The notes under the pieces: generated by a model
The model's database searches: none
What the model saw: only the letters and a program-made list of their open reading frames with translations
What the model was told of the DNA's origin: nothing
Translations under genes and position numbers: made by a program
Part shown: positions 7,938-17,017 of the stretch, one piece after another
Numbering within the stretch: position 1 is the stretch's first letter
How the letters are laid out: each line of letters opens with the position of its first letter
NCBI GenBank assembly: GCA_003248755.1
Contig: QFQW01000003.1
Coordinates: 25,429 to 89,428, forward strand
Source: Chryseobacterium sp.
Lineage (GTDB): Bacteria > Bacteroidota > Bacteroidia > Flavobacteriales > Weeksellaceae
DNA: 64,000 nt
Direction: 5' to 3'

Positions 7938-8684
7938 TTAATTAAGAAGCCAATCGTAACCTTTTTCTTCTAGTTCCAAAGCAAGAGATTTATCACCTGT
8001 TTTGATAATTTTTCCATCTGCCAAAACGTGAACGAAATCTGGCTGAATATAATTTAAAAGTCTTTGATAATGCGTGATTAACAAAACCGCGTTGCCTTCG
8101 TTCTTGAATTGGTTCACACCATCCGCAACAATTCTCAACGCATCGATATCCAATCCAGAATCGGTTTCGTCAAGGATTGCCAATTTTGGATTCAGCATCA
8201 TCATTTGGAAAATCTCATTTCTTTTTTTCTCTCCTCCAGAGAAACCTTCGTTCAAAGAACGGGAAAGGAAATCTTTTCTGATGCCTAATTTTTCAGAGTT
8301 TTCACGAATCAAACCAAGCATTTCTTTAGCTCCCATTTCTTCCAATCCGTTGGCTTTTCTTGTTTCATTAAGAGCAGCTTTGATGAAATTGGTAACAGTA
8401 ACTCCTGGGATTTCCACAGGATATTGGAAAGAAAGGAAAATGCCTTTATGTGCTCTTTCTTCAGGTGCATCTTCACCGATTTCTTCTCCTTCGAAAAGAA
8501 TTTCTCCCTCTGTTACTTCGTAATCCTCTTTTCCTGCAATCACAGAAGAAAGAGTCGATTTTCCGGCGCCGTTCGGTCCCATAATAGCGTGAACTTCGCC
8601 CGGTTTTATTTCAAGATTGATTCCTTTTAAAATTTCTTTGTCGCCGTCTTCAATTTTGGCGTGTAAGTTTTTGATTTCTAGCAT
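7938..8684 (-). CDS. sufC: Fe-S cluster assembly ATPase SufC
   Basis: 248 residues, a soluble ABC-type ATPase of the SufBC2D complex. Walker [10 protein letters not shown] is at residues 36-44, the signature region is [11 protein letters not shown], Walker B is [12 protein letters not shown], and the H-loop is [10 protein letters not shown]. The SufC-specific [10 protein letters not shown] segment separates it from transporter ATPases. It lies 47 nt after sufB. The 120-nt gap before the preferred sufD start holds an inverted repeat, so the two genes may be expressed at different levels. Confidence 0.97.
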   Translation of the reverse strand: MLEIKNLHAKIEDGDKEILKGINLEIKPGEVHAIMGPNGAGKSTLSSVIAGKEDYEVTEGEILFEGEEIGEDAPEERAHKGIFLSFQYPVEIPGVTVTNFIKAALNETRKANGLEEMGAKEMLGLIRENSEKLGIRKDFLSRSLNEGFSGGEKKRNEIFQMMMLNPKLAILDETDSGLDIDALRIVADGVNQFKNEGNAVLLITHYQRLLNYIQPDFVHVLADGKIIKTGDKSLALELEEKGYDWLLN

Positions 8685-8731
8685 TGTATCTTGTTTAATG
8701 CGAAAATTTATATATAGTTTGATTTATCTTT

Positions 8732-10180
8732 TTATCCAACTGAACCTTCAAGAGAAATCTCCAGTAATTTCTGAGCTTCAATGGCAAATTCCATAGGAAG
8801 CTTATTCAAAACTTCTTTACTGAACCCATTTACAATCAGTGCAATGGCTCTTTCTGTGTCAATTCCTCTTTGGTTGCAGTAGAAAATCTGGTCTTCCCCG
8901 ATTTTCGAAGTTGTTGCCTCGTGCTCCAATTGTGCCGTCGGGTCTTTGATTTCGATGTAAGGGAAAGTGTGTGCACCACATTCATTACCCATCAACAAGG
9001 AGTCACACTGGGAAAAGTTTCTCGCTCCTTTAGCAGTTGGCATTACTTTTACCAATCCACGATAAGAATTATTAGATTTTCCGGCAGAGATCCCTTTTGA
9101 AATAATGGTTGATCTGGTATTCTTTCCGATGTGAATCATCTTAGTTCCCGTATCTGCATATTGATGCATATTGGTAACTGCAATTGAATAAAACTCTCCA
9201 ACCGAATTATCACCTTTCAAAATACAGCTCGGATATTTCCAAGTTACAGCAGAACCTGTTTCAACCTGAGTCCAAGAAATTTTTGCATTTCTCTCACAAA
9301 GTCCTCTTTTCGTTACAAAATTGAAAACGCCACCTTTTCCTTCTTCATCTCCGGGATACCAGTTCTGAACTGTAGAATATTTAATTTCAGCGTCATCCAA
9401 AGCGATTAGTTCCACAACTGCTGCGTGAAGCTGATTCTCGTCTCTTGACGGAGCCGTACAACCTTCCAGATAAGAGACATAACTTCCTTCGTCAGCAATG
9501 ACCAAAGTTCTCTCGAACTGTCCGGTTCCAGACTGATTGATACGGAAATAAGTTGACAATTCCATAGGGCATCTTACGCCTTTTGGAATATAGCAGAAAC
9601 TTCCGTCAGAAAAAACTGCGGAGTTAAGAGCTGCATAGAAATTGTCTCCTCTCGGAACTACTTTTCCAAGATATTGTCTTACCAATTCCGGATGTTCTTT
9701 GATAGCTTCGGAAATTGAACAAAAGATAATGCCTTTCTCTTTCAAGGTTTCCTGAAAAGTTGTTTTTACTGATACTGAGTCAACTACAATATCAACCGCA
9801 ACATTCGCCAATCTTTTTTGTTCCTCGATATTGATTCCCAATTTTGCGAAAGTCTTCAACAATTCCGGGTCTACTTCATCAAGACTTGCCAATTCCGGTT
9901 TTGCCTTTGGTGCAGCGTAATATCTGATAGCCTGAAAGTCAGGTTTTTGATATTTGATGTTTGCCCAATCCGGTTCTGTCATTTTCAGCCAGATTCGAAA
10001 AGATTCCAAACGCCATTCTGTCATCCATTCTGGCTCTTCTTTCTTTTCAGAAATTGCTCGGATGATGTCTTCATTCAGACCAATCGGAAAATCTTCATAC
10101 TCGATATCCGTTTCAAATCCGAATTCGTACTTTTTATTTTCTAAATCGACGCGTAAATCGTCTTCTGTATATTTACTCAT
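8732..10180 (-). CDS. sufB: Fe-S cluster assembly scaffold protein SufB
   Basis: 482 residues, full length for SufB. Recognisable are the N-terminal helix region ([19 protein letters not shown]), the beta-helix core with [26 protein letters not shown] repeats (about 350-375), the conserved [19 protein letters not shown] and the C-terminal FYCNQRGID. SufB holds the nascent cluster and receives sulfur from SufE/SufS, neither of which is encoded in this window. It follows the iscA/sufA-type gene after a 75-nt gap filled with short tandem repeats. Confidence 0.97.
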   Translation of the reverse strand: MSKYTEDDLRVDLENKKYEFGFETDIEYEDFPIGLNEDIIRAISEKKEEPEWMTEWRLESFRIWLKMTEPDWANIKYQKPDFQAIRYYAAPKAKPELASLDEVDPELLKTFAKLGINIEEQKRLANVAVDIVVDSVSVKTTFQETLKEKGIIFCSISEAIKEHPELVRQYLGKVVPRGDNFYAALNSAVFSDGSFCYIPKGVRCPMELSTYFRINQSGTGQFERTLVIADEGSYVSYLEGCTAPSRDENQLHAAVVELIALDDAEIKYSTVQNWYPGDEEGKGGVFNFVTKRGLCERNAKISWTQVETGSAVTWKYPSCILKGDNSVGEFYSIAVTNMHQYADTGTKMIHIGKNTRSTIISKGISAGKSNNSYRGLVKVMPTAKGARNFSQCDSLLMGNECGAHTFPYIEIKDPTAQLEHEATTSKIGEDQIFYCNQRGIDTERAIALIVNGFSKEVLNKLPMEFAIEAQKLLEISLEGSVG

Positions 10181-10186
10181 TTTTTA

Positions 10187-10255
10187 AGATTTCAGATTTC
10201 AGACATCAGATTTCAGACCGGAAAAGTCTCGCATCTCACATCTGTCATCTCGTGT
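10187..10255. repeat. degenerate short tandem repeat in the iscA-sufB gap
   Basis: The gap is built from repeats of the words AGATTTCAGA and ACATCAGATTTC, followed by CATCTCACATCTGTCATCTC. It lies inside an otherwise tight operon. The pattern looks like a degenerate microsatellite rather than a regulatory site. Confidence 0.5.
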
Positions 10256-10585
10256 CTATAGACTAAAACTTTCTCCGCAGCCACAAGTTCTTGCAGCATT
10301 CGGATTATTAAAAACAAAACCTTTCCCGTTCAACCCTCCGGAATATTCCAGCGTTGTACCTGCAAGATATAGGATTGATTTTTTGTCAATAATGACTCTC
10401 ACGCCATTATCTTCAAAGATTTGGTCGGTTTCATTTTTTAAATTATCAAACTTCAAGACGTATTCTAGCCCGGAACAGCCGCCACTTTTTACGCCCACTC
10501 TTATATAGTCAGTCTCAGGGTTGAAGCCTTCTTCAGTCATCAACTGAGCTGCCTTTGATTTTGCCTGATCGCTTACTTTTATCAT
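10256..10585 (-). CDS. HesB/IscA/SufA-type Fe-S carrier protein
   Basis: 109 residues, the usual A-type carrier length. The three conserved cysteines are present: Cys37 in KSGGCSGLEY and Cys101/Cys103 in TCGCGESFSL. A-type carriers receive clusters from the Suf scaffold and pass them to target apoproteins. It is the first gene of the suf operon, behind the promoter at 10614-10645, so SufA-like is the natural reading. SufA, IscA and ErpA cannot be separated by sequence alone here. Confidence 0.92.
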   Translation of the reverse strand: MIKVSDQAKSKAAQLMTEEGFNPETDYIRVGVKSGGCSGLEYVLKFDNLKNETDQIFEDNGVRVIIDKKSILYLAGTTLEYSGGLNGKGFVFNNPNAARTCGCGESFSL

Positions 10586-10596
10586 TGTTTTTATTT

Positions 10597-10612
10597 AGAC
10601 TGATTTTAGTCT
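10597..10612. promoter_or_regulatory. inverted repeat at the suf transcription start
   Basis: AGACT-GATTTT-AGTCT forms a 5-6-5 inverted repeat just downstream of the suf -7 element, about where transcription would begin. It could be an operator for an Fe-S- or iron-responsive repressor or a 5' UTR hairpin. The function is inference. Confidence 0.35.
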
Positions 10613-10613
10613 A

Positions 10614-10645
10614 CAAAAGTACGAACTAATTTCCGCAATCTCAAA
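10614..10645 (-). promoter_or_regulatory. promoter of the suf operon
   Basis: Minus-strand -33 TTTG (10642-10645), 20-nt spacer and -7 TACTTTTG (10614-10621), matching the Bacteroidota consensus. The start codon at 10585 is about 29 nt from the -7 element. Confidence 0.7.
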
Positions 10646-10771
10646 TCGACAGCATCTATTTTAACGATTTTAAATAGACTTTAATATTATCTTTAATGAT
10701 GAAAGACAGTTTGTTAATGTTAAATTGTTATCAAAAAAGAAACAAATATTAATTCTGATTGTTCTTATAAT

Positions 10772-10779
10772 TAACTTTG
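10772..10779 (+). promoter_or_regulatory. candidate -7 element for the tandem GLPGLI genes
   Basis: TAACTTTG fits TAnnTTTG and lies 29 nt before the ATG at 10809. No clear TTTG is found at the expected -33 distance. Confidence 0.4.
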
Positions 10780-10808
10780 CGGGGATTTGTTAATCAAACA
10801 ATTAGTTT

Positions 10809-11774
10809 ATGAAGAAGATTTTTATTTTGATGATGATTTCCTTTTTTGGAAAAATGATGAGCCAGACGGAAAGATATATATATCAGACAGAGGTTAATCC
10901 GGATACTATTAATTTGGTTGACCCCAAAGTAGAAAAAACCTTTTTGGATATTAAACCTGGGAAATCTTTATTCATCAGTGAAAATAAGTTGCTGAAAGAC
11001 TCTCTGATAACTGTATTGAAACAACAGGAAAAACCAGAAAAAAAGAAATCAAAAAAAGATAACCCGGAATTTCCAAAACTAGCTAATGGAAAAACTTTGC
11101 AGCCAACATTTTTTGATTATTTCATTGTTAAGAATGAAAATGATAAAAGTGTACAACTTGTAGAAAATGTTGGTTCCAAGCAGGTTTTTTATCAAGAAGA
11201 CAGAAAAATGAACTGGGACGTTCTTCAGGAGTTTTCTGACTATAATGGTTATAAAATCCAGAAAGCCACTATGAAATTTGGAGGAAGAGTTTGGACAGCT
11301 TGGTTTGCTCCGGAAATTAAAGTTTTTGAAGGACCATACAAGTTTTCCGGATTACCGGGGTTGATTGTAAAGCTAGAAGATGATAAAGGAGATTACAGAT
11401 TCAGTTTGCTGAAAAAAATATCAATTTCTGATTCTTTTTCAGAAGATGTAAAACAAGATGCAAGAAAATCGACCAGAATTAATTTTCAAGGTGATAAAGC
11501 TTCTGTAAGAATGGAAATGGTGAAAAATAAAGATTCGGAAATTGACTTGGATAATTTCAATCCGGGTGGTGGAAGAGGAATGCATCAGCGTAATGGTGGA
11601 ATGAACGGAGGATTCGGAGGTCAGCCAGGAATGAACAGTGGAATGCCAAATGGAGATACTGGAATGGGAGGACAACCTGATATACAAATGGGAAATCCAA
11701 CTCAGAGTTCTCAAAATAATGTCAGTATTAAAAGTTTTGGAAATACAAACCCAATTGAATTAAGTAATAGATAG
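10809..11774 (+). CDS. GLPGLI family secreted protein with Gly/Met/Asn-rich tail
   Basis: 321 residues with a signal peptide (MKKIFILMMISFFGKMMSQ). The core has KFGGRVWTAWFAPEI and KFSGLPGLIVKLED, the defining motif. After the core comes a low-complexity tail of about 50 residues rich in Gly, Met, Asn and Gln, and the protein ends NPIELSNR. A KPEKKKSKKDNPEF basic insert is in the N-terminal half. It forms a tandem pair with the next gene, 2 nt apart. It is exported, with function unknown; the tail looks disordered and could bind peptides, polymers or surfaces. Confidence 0.9.
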   Translation: MKKIFILMMISFFGKMMSQTERYIYQTEVNPDTINLVDPKVEKTFLDIKPGKSLFISENKLLKDSLITVLKQQEKPEKKKSKKDNPEFPKLANGKTLQPTFFDYFIVKNENDKSVQLVENVGSKQVFYQEDRKMNWDVLQEFSDYNGYKIQKATMKFGGRVWTAWFAPEIKVFEGPYKFSGLPGLIVKLEDDKGDYRFSLLKKISISDSFSEDVKQDARKSTRINFQGDKASVRMEMVKNKDSEIDLDNFNPGGGRGMHQRNGGMNGGFGGQPGMNSGMPNGDTGMGGQPDIQMGNPTQSSQNNVSIKSFGNTNPIELSNR

Positions 11775-11776
11775 AT

Positions 11777-12613
11777 ATGAAAATTTTAAAAATATTGAGT
11801 CTTTTAGCAATGCCATTTGTTATGGCTCAGCAAAGCACGCGTTTTATTTATCAAGTGACAACAACACCTGACTCTACGAATGTTGATAGTAGAAAAACTG
11901 AGCTAGCTTATCTGGATACAGATGGGAAGAAATCACTTTTCTATGCCGAAAATTCTTTGAAAAGAGATTCTCTGATAGAGAGAATGAGAGCAACTAGGAA
12001 TTTTGACAGAACACAAATGCAGAATCTGAGGAGTAACCTTCAGTTCACTATTGAGAAAGATCTGGCCAACCAAAATTTAGTTTATAAATCAAGAATTGGA
12101 AGAGATCAGTATTCTTATAATGAAACACCCGCCTTTGATTGGAGAATTTTACCGGAAACAGTGAAAATTGGAGATTATGAAACACAAAAAGCAGAGACAA
12201 AATTCGGGGGAAGAACTTGGTACGCTTGGTTTACACAACAAGTTCCATTTCAGGATGGTCCGTATAAATTTTCAGGCTTGCCCGGGTTGATTATAAAAGT
12301 TCAGGATGCAAAAGGAGATTATTCTTTTGACTTGATGCAAACAAAAAAAATCGCCGAAGTTCAGCAACCGCAAACAAGAGGACAATACATCAATATTTCG
12401 AAAAATAAATATGCAGATCTTGAGAAAAAATTTCAGAAAGATCCGGTAAGTTTTTTTAATTCTCAAGCAAACGGTGGAGGTTTCGGTGGAGGAGGAAGAG
12501 GTCCTGCCGGAGGTGGTGGAGGAAGACCATCAGCGCCACAAGATATGCAGGAAATGCAAAAACGAATGGAAGCCGAAATCAAAAGCAGAAACAATCCAAT
12601 TGAGCTAAAATAA
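11777..12613 (+). CDS. GLPGLI family secreted protein with Gly-rich tail (tandem paralogue)
   Basis: 278 residues with a signal peptide (MKILKILSLLAMPFVMAQ). It carries KFGGRTWYAWFTQQVPFQDGPY and KFSGLPGLIIKVQDAKGDY, closely parallel to its upstream neighbour, so the two are probably tandem duplicates. The tail is Gly-rich (GGGFGGGGRGPAGGGGG) followed by a charged helix, and ends NNPIELK. The shared terminal NPIEL in all three window paralogues suggests a functional C-terminus. A strong bidirectional terminator follows. Confidence 0.9.
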   Translation: MKILKILSLLAMPFVMAQQSTRFIYQVTTTPDSTNVDSRKTELAYLDTDGKKSLFYAENSLKRDSLIERMRATRNFDRTQMQNLRSNLQFTIEKDLANQNLVYKSRIGRDQYSYNETPAFDWRILPETVKIGDYETQKAETKFGGRTWYAWFTQQVPFQDGPYKFSGLPGLIIKVQDAKGDYSFDLMQTKKIAEVQQPQTRGQYINISKNKYADLEKKFQKDPVSFFNSQANGGGFGGGGRGPAGGGGGRPSAPQDMQEMQKRMEAEIKSRNNPIELK

Positions 12614-12648
12614 AAAAGCGGGACAAAATGGTTGTCCCGCTTTTTTTA
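12612..12648. terminator. bidirectional intrinsic terminator
   Basis: An 8-bp GC-rich stem (GCGGGACA 12618-12625 with TGTCCCGC 12633-12640) is flanked by an A run on the left and a T run on the right. It serves the GLPGLI pair on plus and the miaB-to-TPR block on minus, whose stop codon lies inside its right flank. Confidence 0.85.
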
Positions 12649-14406
12649 TTGTGGTTTTCTCATTTCTTTGATTTCTTCAATCTTTTCTTCAAAATAGTCT
12701 TTTTTGTGAGGGTGCTTTTCAGAAAGAATTTCGTAAGCTTTTATCGCTTTAGAATATAATTTTTGTTCTGCATACAATTTTGCCAGAGTTTCTGTCATCA
12801 AGTGAGAGATATCGTCTTTTTTCTCTTTTACGACATAAGTACTTTCTTCTTTTAACTGAGAAATTTTCGGATTGTTTTCTATGAAATTATCAATGATTTT
12901 TTCTTTCTTTTTAGAAGGTTGTACTTTGGATTCTGCTCTGTCAATTTTTAACCAATTTTGCCAAGTATTGATGAAAGTACCTACATTACTAGCATTGTCA
13001 ACAGTTTCATTGACAATCTTTTCTTGGACTGCAGGAACTTCTTCTTTTTTCTCTTCTATTTTTGAAACCTCGTTACCAAAGAATGAAACATTGAAAACAG
13101 GCATTTCTGATTCCGAAATTTTGATTTCTTCGGCTGTTTTTTCTTCGATTACAGGGCTTTTTACAGCCGGTTTTGAAACAGAGACTTCTTCTGAAATTAC
13201 TTTTTGTATTGGATCCGGAGTTTGTTTTCCTATCAGAGCATCCGGAGTGTTTGCCGAAAAAGACATTGGTTTCCATTCAGAAGCAGGTTCTTCTTTTACG
13301 ACTTCGGGTTTTACTTCTTCAGTTTGAACAGGTGTTTGTGCTTCAATAGAGTTGCTTTCAATAACTTCAAATTTTTGAGTATTTTCGAAATTGGTTTTAT
13401 ATTCAGTTTCGGTGTGGATTGCAGGTTCTAAAATTTCAACTTTGTGTGTTTCTGTAATTTCAAAAGCTTGAGTGTTCTCAAAACTGATTCCGTTTTGATC
13501 ATCAATTTGTAACTCTTTTTCAGGAGTTTTTTCAACAAAAATCCCTTTTTTAGCAACGTTTATTCCAACCGATTTTTCTTCTTTGATTTCTTTTTGTGGA
13601 GGATTCAGATAATCCAAATGATTTTTTGGAACAGAGAATTTAACTTCAGGAAGAAAATCTTGAGAACCTCCAAAACTAATATCAACTGATGAAGTTTCTG
13701 TTTGATTTTCAATTTCTTGATAAGTTTGTTCGGGTTTTATCTCTTCAGTGATTATTTCATCCGGAATCTCAGAATTTTCTTCAATGATAGATTCTTCAGC
13801 TCTGTTTTCATCAATGACGATTAGGGAATCAATAGTTTCGGTTTCTTCTTTTAAAACTAATTGTCCTGATTCTTTGGTTGCATCTAGGTCAACTTCCGGC
13901 GTTTTTTCTTCTAAGAAATTTTCTTCGCCCTCGTATAATATTCGGTTTTTTTCTCCATCTACAACTACAAATTCCGGATTTTCTTTACTCTCGGATTCAA
14001 TGATTTTTTCGACATCAAATTTATTTAGAGCGGTTTTTTCTGGGTTTTCAATTTCATCGGATAATTCCGGCTCAACTGATTTTTTATCTTCAATGATTTT
14101 GTCTTTAGTTTCTTGATTTTCAGAAACTAATCCTGCCGTTTTTGAAGCTGGGGTTATTTCATCTTTTTTGGAAATTTTCTCCGAATTGATGAATTGATAA
14201 AGGATCTTTTTATCCGTTGTATAAGCAGCTGTTTTAGAAAGATTTTCCTTATAGTTTTCCGGATTATAAAGATTGATTCCGTAGAGATAAAGTGCTCTTA
14301 TACTTTGCGCATAAGGCATTTTCTCTGATTCCGATTCCAGGATTTTCAAATCGGTTTCGGTGATGCTCTTCGGATTTTTTATTAATTCTAAAACTCTTGT
14401 ATTCAT
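12646..14406 (-). CDS. long acidic low-complexity protein with C-terminal TPR
   Basis: 586 residues without a signal peptide. The N-terminal about 75 residues (MNTRVLELIKNPKSI, ALYLYGINLYNPENYKENL) and the C-terminal about 60 residues (ETLAKLYAEQKLYSKAIKAY, EILSEKHPHKKDYFEEKI) look folded; the latter is a TPR-type helix pair. The roughly 430 residues between are Glu/Lys/Ser/Thr-rich and probably disordered, with an internal direct repeat around FENTQAFEITET and FENTQKFEVIES. It ends the miaB block, 4 nt after lptE. I know no function; a tethered scaffold linked to envelope assembly is a guess from the neighbours. Confidence 0.75.
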   Translation of the reverse strand: MNTRVLELIKNPKSITETDLKILESESEKMPYAQSIRALYLYGINLYNPENYKENLSKTAAYTTDKKILYQFINSEKISKKDEITPASKTAGLVSENQETKDKIIEDKKSVEPELSDEIENPEKTALNKFDVEKIIESESKENPEFVVVDGEKNRILYEGEENFLEEKTPEVDLDATKESGQLVLKEETETIDSLIVIDENRAEESIIEENSEIPDEIITEEIKPEQTYQEIENQTETSSVDISFGGSQDFLPEVKFSVPKNHLDYLNPPQKEIKEEKSVGINVAKKGIFVEKTPEKELQIDDQNGISFENTQAFEITETHKVEILEPAIHTETEYKTNFENTQKFEVIESNSIEAQTPVQTEEVKPEVVKEEPASEWKPMSFSANTPDALIGKQTPDPIQKVISEEVSVSKPAVKSPVIEEKTAEEIKISESEMPVFNVSFFGNEVSKIEEKKEEVPAVQEKIVNETVDNASNVGTFINTWQNWLKIDRAESKVQPSKKKEKIIDNFIENNPKISQLKEESTYVVKEKKDDISHLMTETLAKLYAEQKLYSKAIKAYEILSEKHPHKKDYFEEKIEEIKEMRKPQ

Positions 14407-14410
14407 TCTT

Positions 14411-14929
14411 TTACCAATTGGCTACGATGTCGTTAAAAATTTTGTTGATAATTCTATCATTTACAATTTTCACTTGTGCCGTTTCGATTGTATTTAAATC
14501 TAAGTCACTGTTAAAAACCGCTTCGTCACTGTATGTTCTGTCAAAGCTCAAAGTTTGGTCTTTGTTGTTTTCGTAATGAACTTTAATTGAAATTGTCAAT
14601 TTATTTTGTTGTGCTTGAAGCGTATTTCCGGAAGGTGTTGTTGTTGCTGCTCCAATACTGGTTGGTGTAATATTATAATCAGTTATTTCACCTTCAATTA
14701 AAAGATCGGGATTTTCCACAGCTCCTTTTAAGATTGTTCTCTGAAGAAAACGGTTTTGCAAAGCTACTGTAAAATCCTGACTCAAACTAGGAAGGTTGTT
14801 AGCGGCATTGTTCGGAAAGGTATTGATTTTCACAGTTTTCATATCCTCACGAAGGGATGAACCTGTGAAAGAATAACAAGATGTTAAAAATAAAAATGAT
14901 AGAATAGAAAGTATTGAAAGGTTTTTCAT
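14411..14929 (-). CDS. lptE: LptE-like LPS-assembly lipoprotein
   Basis: 172 residues with a lipoprotein signal peptide; the lipobox is LFLTSC with Cys18 as lipidation site. The body (VKINTFPNNAANNLPSLSQ, LQNRFLQRTIL, DLLIEGEITDYNITPT) matches the LptE-like family of Bacteroidota, the outer-membrane lipoprotein that plugs LptD during LPS insertion. It is 2 nt from the upstream membrane protein gene and 4 nt from the downstream TPR gene. LptD is not in the window. Confidence 0.8.
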   Translation of the reverse strand: MKNLSILSILSFLFLTSCYSFTGSSLREDMKTVKINTFPNNAANNLPSLSQDFTVALQNRFLQRTILKGAVENPDLLIEGEITDYNITPTSIGAATTTPSGNTLQAQQNKLTISIKVHYENNKDQTLSFDRTYSDEAVFNSDLDLNTIETAQVKIVNDRIINKIFNDIVANW

Positions 14930-14931
14930 TA

Positions 14932-15618
14932 TTAATATTTTTGACCAATTTCTGCTAATTCGTCATGTTCTATTTGAGTGAGACCATCTTTAAATGCAAA
15001 ATAATGCGAAACATTTATAAATGGTAAAGTAAGTAATATCCCGATTCCACAAAGAATGATTCCTAATTCCCCCAGAAAAGCCGTTGCTATCGAGAAGAAA
15101 AATATACTAAGTAAATTTCCTTTGGTCATTATCTTTGAAATATTCCAGGCGGTTCTGATATCTGTGATTTTTTTGAAAGTGATCAATGCAGGAATGTAAA
15201 ATGCCTGAAGCAAAACATACACAATAGCAAAATAAACAAAAGCCAGAAAAACCATAGCAATACCTCTTATAACTCCCGAAATGATCCCATCATCACTAAT
15301 TGCAAATGTGAAAATCCCAAAAGGAATGAACAATAGAATCAAACTGCCAAAAATATACAATTGAAAAATCAAATAGGGTACAAAGTCATCAAAATTGAAT
15401 ATTTCTCCCACCTCTGCAGGAATTCCTTTGTCTATCTTGTAACAGATTTTATAAAAATTTCCAACGGCCATCAATCCACAAAAAGGAATTATACCCAACA
15501 ACATTGCGCATATAAATGATAAAAAAATAGTTCCAAAATCTTTTTTCAGCAAGTCTATTGCTTGTGAAATATATTCTCCGAATTTGAATTGAACAGGTTT
15601 TGGGGATAATTGGCTCAT
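14932..15618 (-). CDS. polytopic inner-membrane protein of unknown function
   Basis: 228 residues with about five hydrophobic segments (near residues 30-50, 85-110, 115-135, 140-165 and 185-210) after a short soluble N-terminus. Gly-rich helices such as GELGIILCGIGILLTLPF suggest a transmembrane bundle. I do not recognise the family with certainty; similar proteins in this group are listed as hypothetical. It sits between the sigma-54 activator and lptE with tiny gaps, so it is probably co-transcribed with envelope-assembly functions. Confidence 0.7.
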   Translation of the reverse strand: MSQLSPKPVQFKFGEYISQAIDLLKKDFGTIFLSFICAMLLGIIPFCGLMAVGNFYKICYKIDKGIPAEVGEIFNFDDFVPYLIFQLYIFGSLILLFIPFGIFTFAISDDGIISGVIRGIAMVFLAFVYFAIVYVLLQAFYIPALITFKKITDIRTAWNISKIMTKGNLLSIFFFSIATAFLGELGIILCGIGILLTLPFINVSHYFAFKDGLTQIEHDELAEIGQKY

Positions 15619-15647
15619 AGTTTTCGTGTTTTTTAGTTTTGTTTTTT

Positions 15648-16934
15648 TTACTCTTCTAGATTATATTGTTTTATTTTTCTGTAAAGCGTTCTTTGGGAGA
15701 TTCCTAATTCGTCCGCAGCTCTGTTTCTTCTACCTTTGTGTTTTTCTAAAGCTTTGATAATTAGATCTTTTTCATTGTTTTGAAGAGACAGTGATTCTGG
15801 TTTAGCTTCTTCAATTTCAATATCTTCTACATCGTTGAAGTGATGTTCGTCATTATCAGAAATAATAGTTGGATGATGAACTTCATTCTGTTTGTTGTTT
15901 TCAAAATAAAGCAAAGAATTTGGGTTTGCTGTTTGAGTTTCCGGAGTGTAGATTCTATTAATAAGATTTTTTTCCTGAGAACTTAGGTCCGCATTTCCTC
16001 TACTTTTAATAAGTTCCGAAGTTAAGGATTTTAAATCATTAATATCATTCCGCATATCGAAGAGAACTTTGTACATAATTTCCCTTTCAGAACCAAAATC
16101 TCCGGAAGTTCCGGTTCCGTTGTTTTTATTGACAACAGCCGGAAGATTTGCATTCATAGGAATATATTCTGCCAGTTTCACGGAATTGATTTCCCTGTTT
16201 TGCTCAACAACTGTCATCTGTTCAACCAAGTTCCTCAATTGACGAACGTTCCCCGGAAATGTATAATTTTCGAGATAAGTAACGGCGTCATCAGTCAGTC
16301 TCAGTTCCGGCATTCTGTATTTCTCAGCAAAATCAATTGCAAACTTTCTGAATAATAAATGAATATCGCCCTTTCTTTCTCTCAAAGCCGGCATATCAAT
16401 TTGTACAGTATTCAAACGATAATAAAGGTCTTCACGAAAACGTCCGTCAGCAATTGCCTTCATCATATTAACGTTAGTCGCTGCCACGATTCTTACATTG
16501 GTTTTTTGAACTTGAGATGAACCAACTTTCATAAACTCACCACTTTCGAGAACTCTCAAAAGACGAACCTGTGTTTGCAAAGGTAATTCTCCAACTTCAT
16601 CAAGGAAAATTGTTCCGCCATCTGCCACTTCAAAATAACCTTTTCTAGTAGAAGTTGCTCCTGTGAAAGCGCCTTTCTCATGGCCAAATAATTCGGAATC
16701 GATGGTTCCTTCCGGAATGGCACCACAGTTTACAACAATGTAAGGCTGGTGTTTTCTTCTTGATTCTGAATGAATAATTTTCGGGATAAATTCTTTCCCG
16801 ACACCACTTTCTCCAATTACAAGAACGGAAATATCGGTTGGTGCTACCTGAATTGCTTTTTCCAAAGCACGATTAAGCGCTGGAAAATTTCCGATGATAC
16901 CAAAGCGGTTTTTTATAGATTGTAAGTCTGCCAT
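15648..16934 (-). CDS. sigma-54-dependent transcriptional activator (AAA+ and Fis domains only)
   Basis: 428 residues. It begins almost directly with the AAA+ domain: Walker A GESGVGKE (41-48), the sigma-54 contact loop GAFTGA (88-93), and Walker B GGTIFLDEVGEL (107-118). The C-terminus is a Fis-type helix-turn-helix (NRAADELGISQRTLYRKI). There is no receiver, GAF or PAS sensory domain, so control must come through expression, the variable 270-390 linker or partner proteins. It converts closed sigma-54 promoter complexes to open ones. It lies between miaB and the membrane-protein/lptE genes; the target genes are unknown. Confidence 0.92.
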   Translation of the reverse strand: MADLQSIKNRFGIIGNFPALNRALEKAIQVAPTDISVLVIGESGVGKEFIPKIIHSESRRKHQPYIVVNCGAIPEGTIDSELFGHEKGAFTGATSTRKGYFEVADGGTIFLDEVGELPLQTQVRLLRVLESGEFMKVGSSQVQKTNVRIVAATNVNMMKAIADGRFREDLYYRLNTVQIDMPALRERKGDIHLLFRKFAIDFAEKYRMPELRLTDDAVTYLENYTFPGNVRQLRNLVEQMTVVEQNREINSVKLAEYIPMNANLPAVVNKNNGTGTSGDFGSEREIMYKVLFDMRNDINDLKSLTSELIKSRGNADLSSQEKNLINRIYTPETQTANPNSLLYFENNKQNEVHHPTIISDNDEHHFNDVEDIEIEEAKPESLSLQNNEKDLIIKALEKHKGRRNRAADELGISQRTLYRKIKQYNLEE

Positions 16935-17017
16935 TGTTTATTTGATAATTTGATGATTTGAGAATGTGATAATTGATTTAGTTAATCTATGAATTAACTC
17001 GTTGTCATATTAGCACA

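Noticed and set aside
8074..8523. 149-codon antisense frame inside sufC
   Set aside because: It covers the Walker and signature motifs of SufC on the other strand; composition is that of a shadow (Ser/Phe/Pro-rich).
12872..13327. 151-codon Ser/Phe-rich antisense frame opposite the acidic TPR protein
   Set aside because: It is the expected mirror of Glu/Lys-rich codons, which read as Phe/Ser on the other strand.
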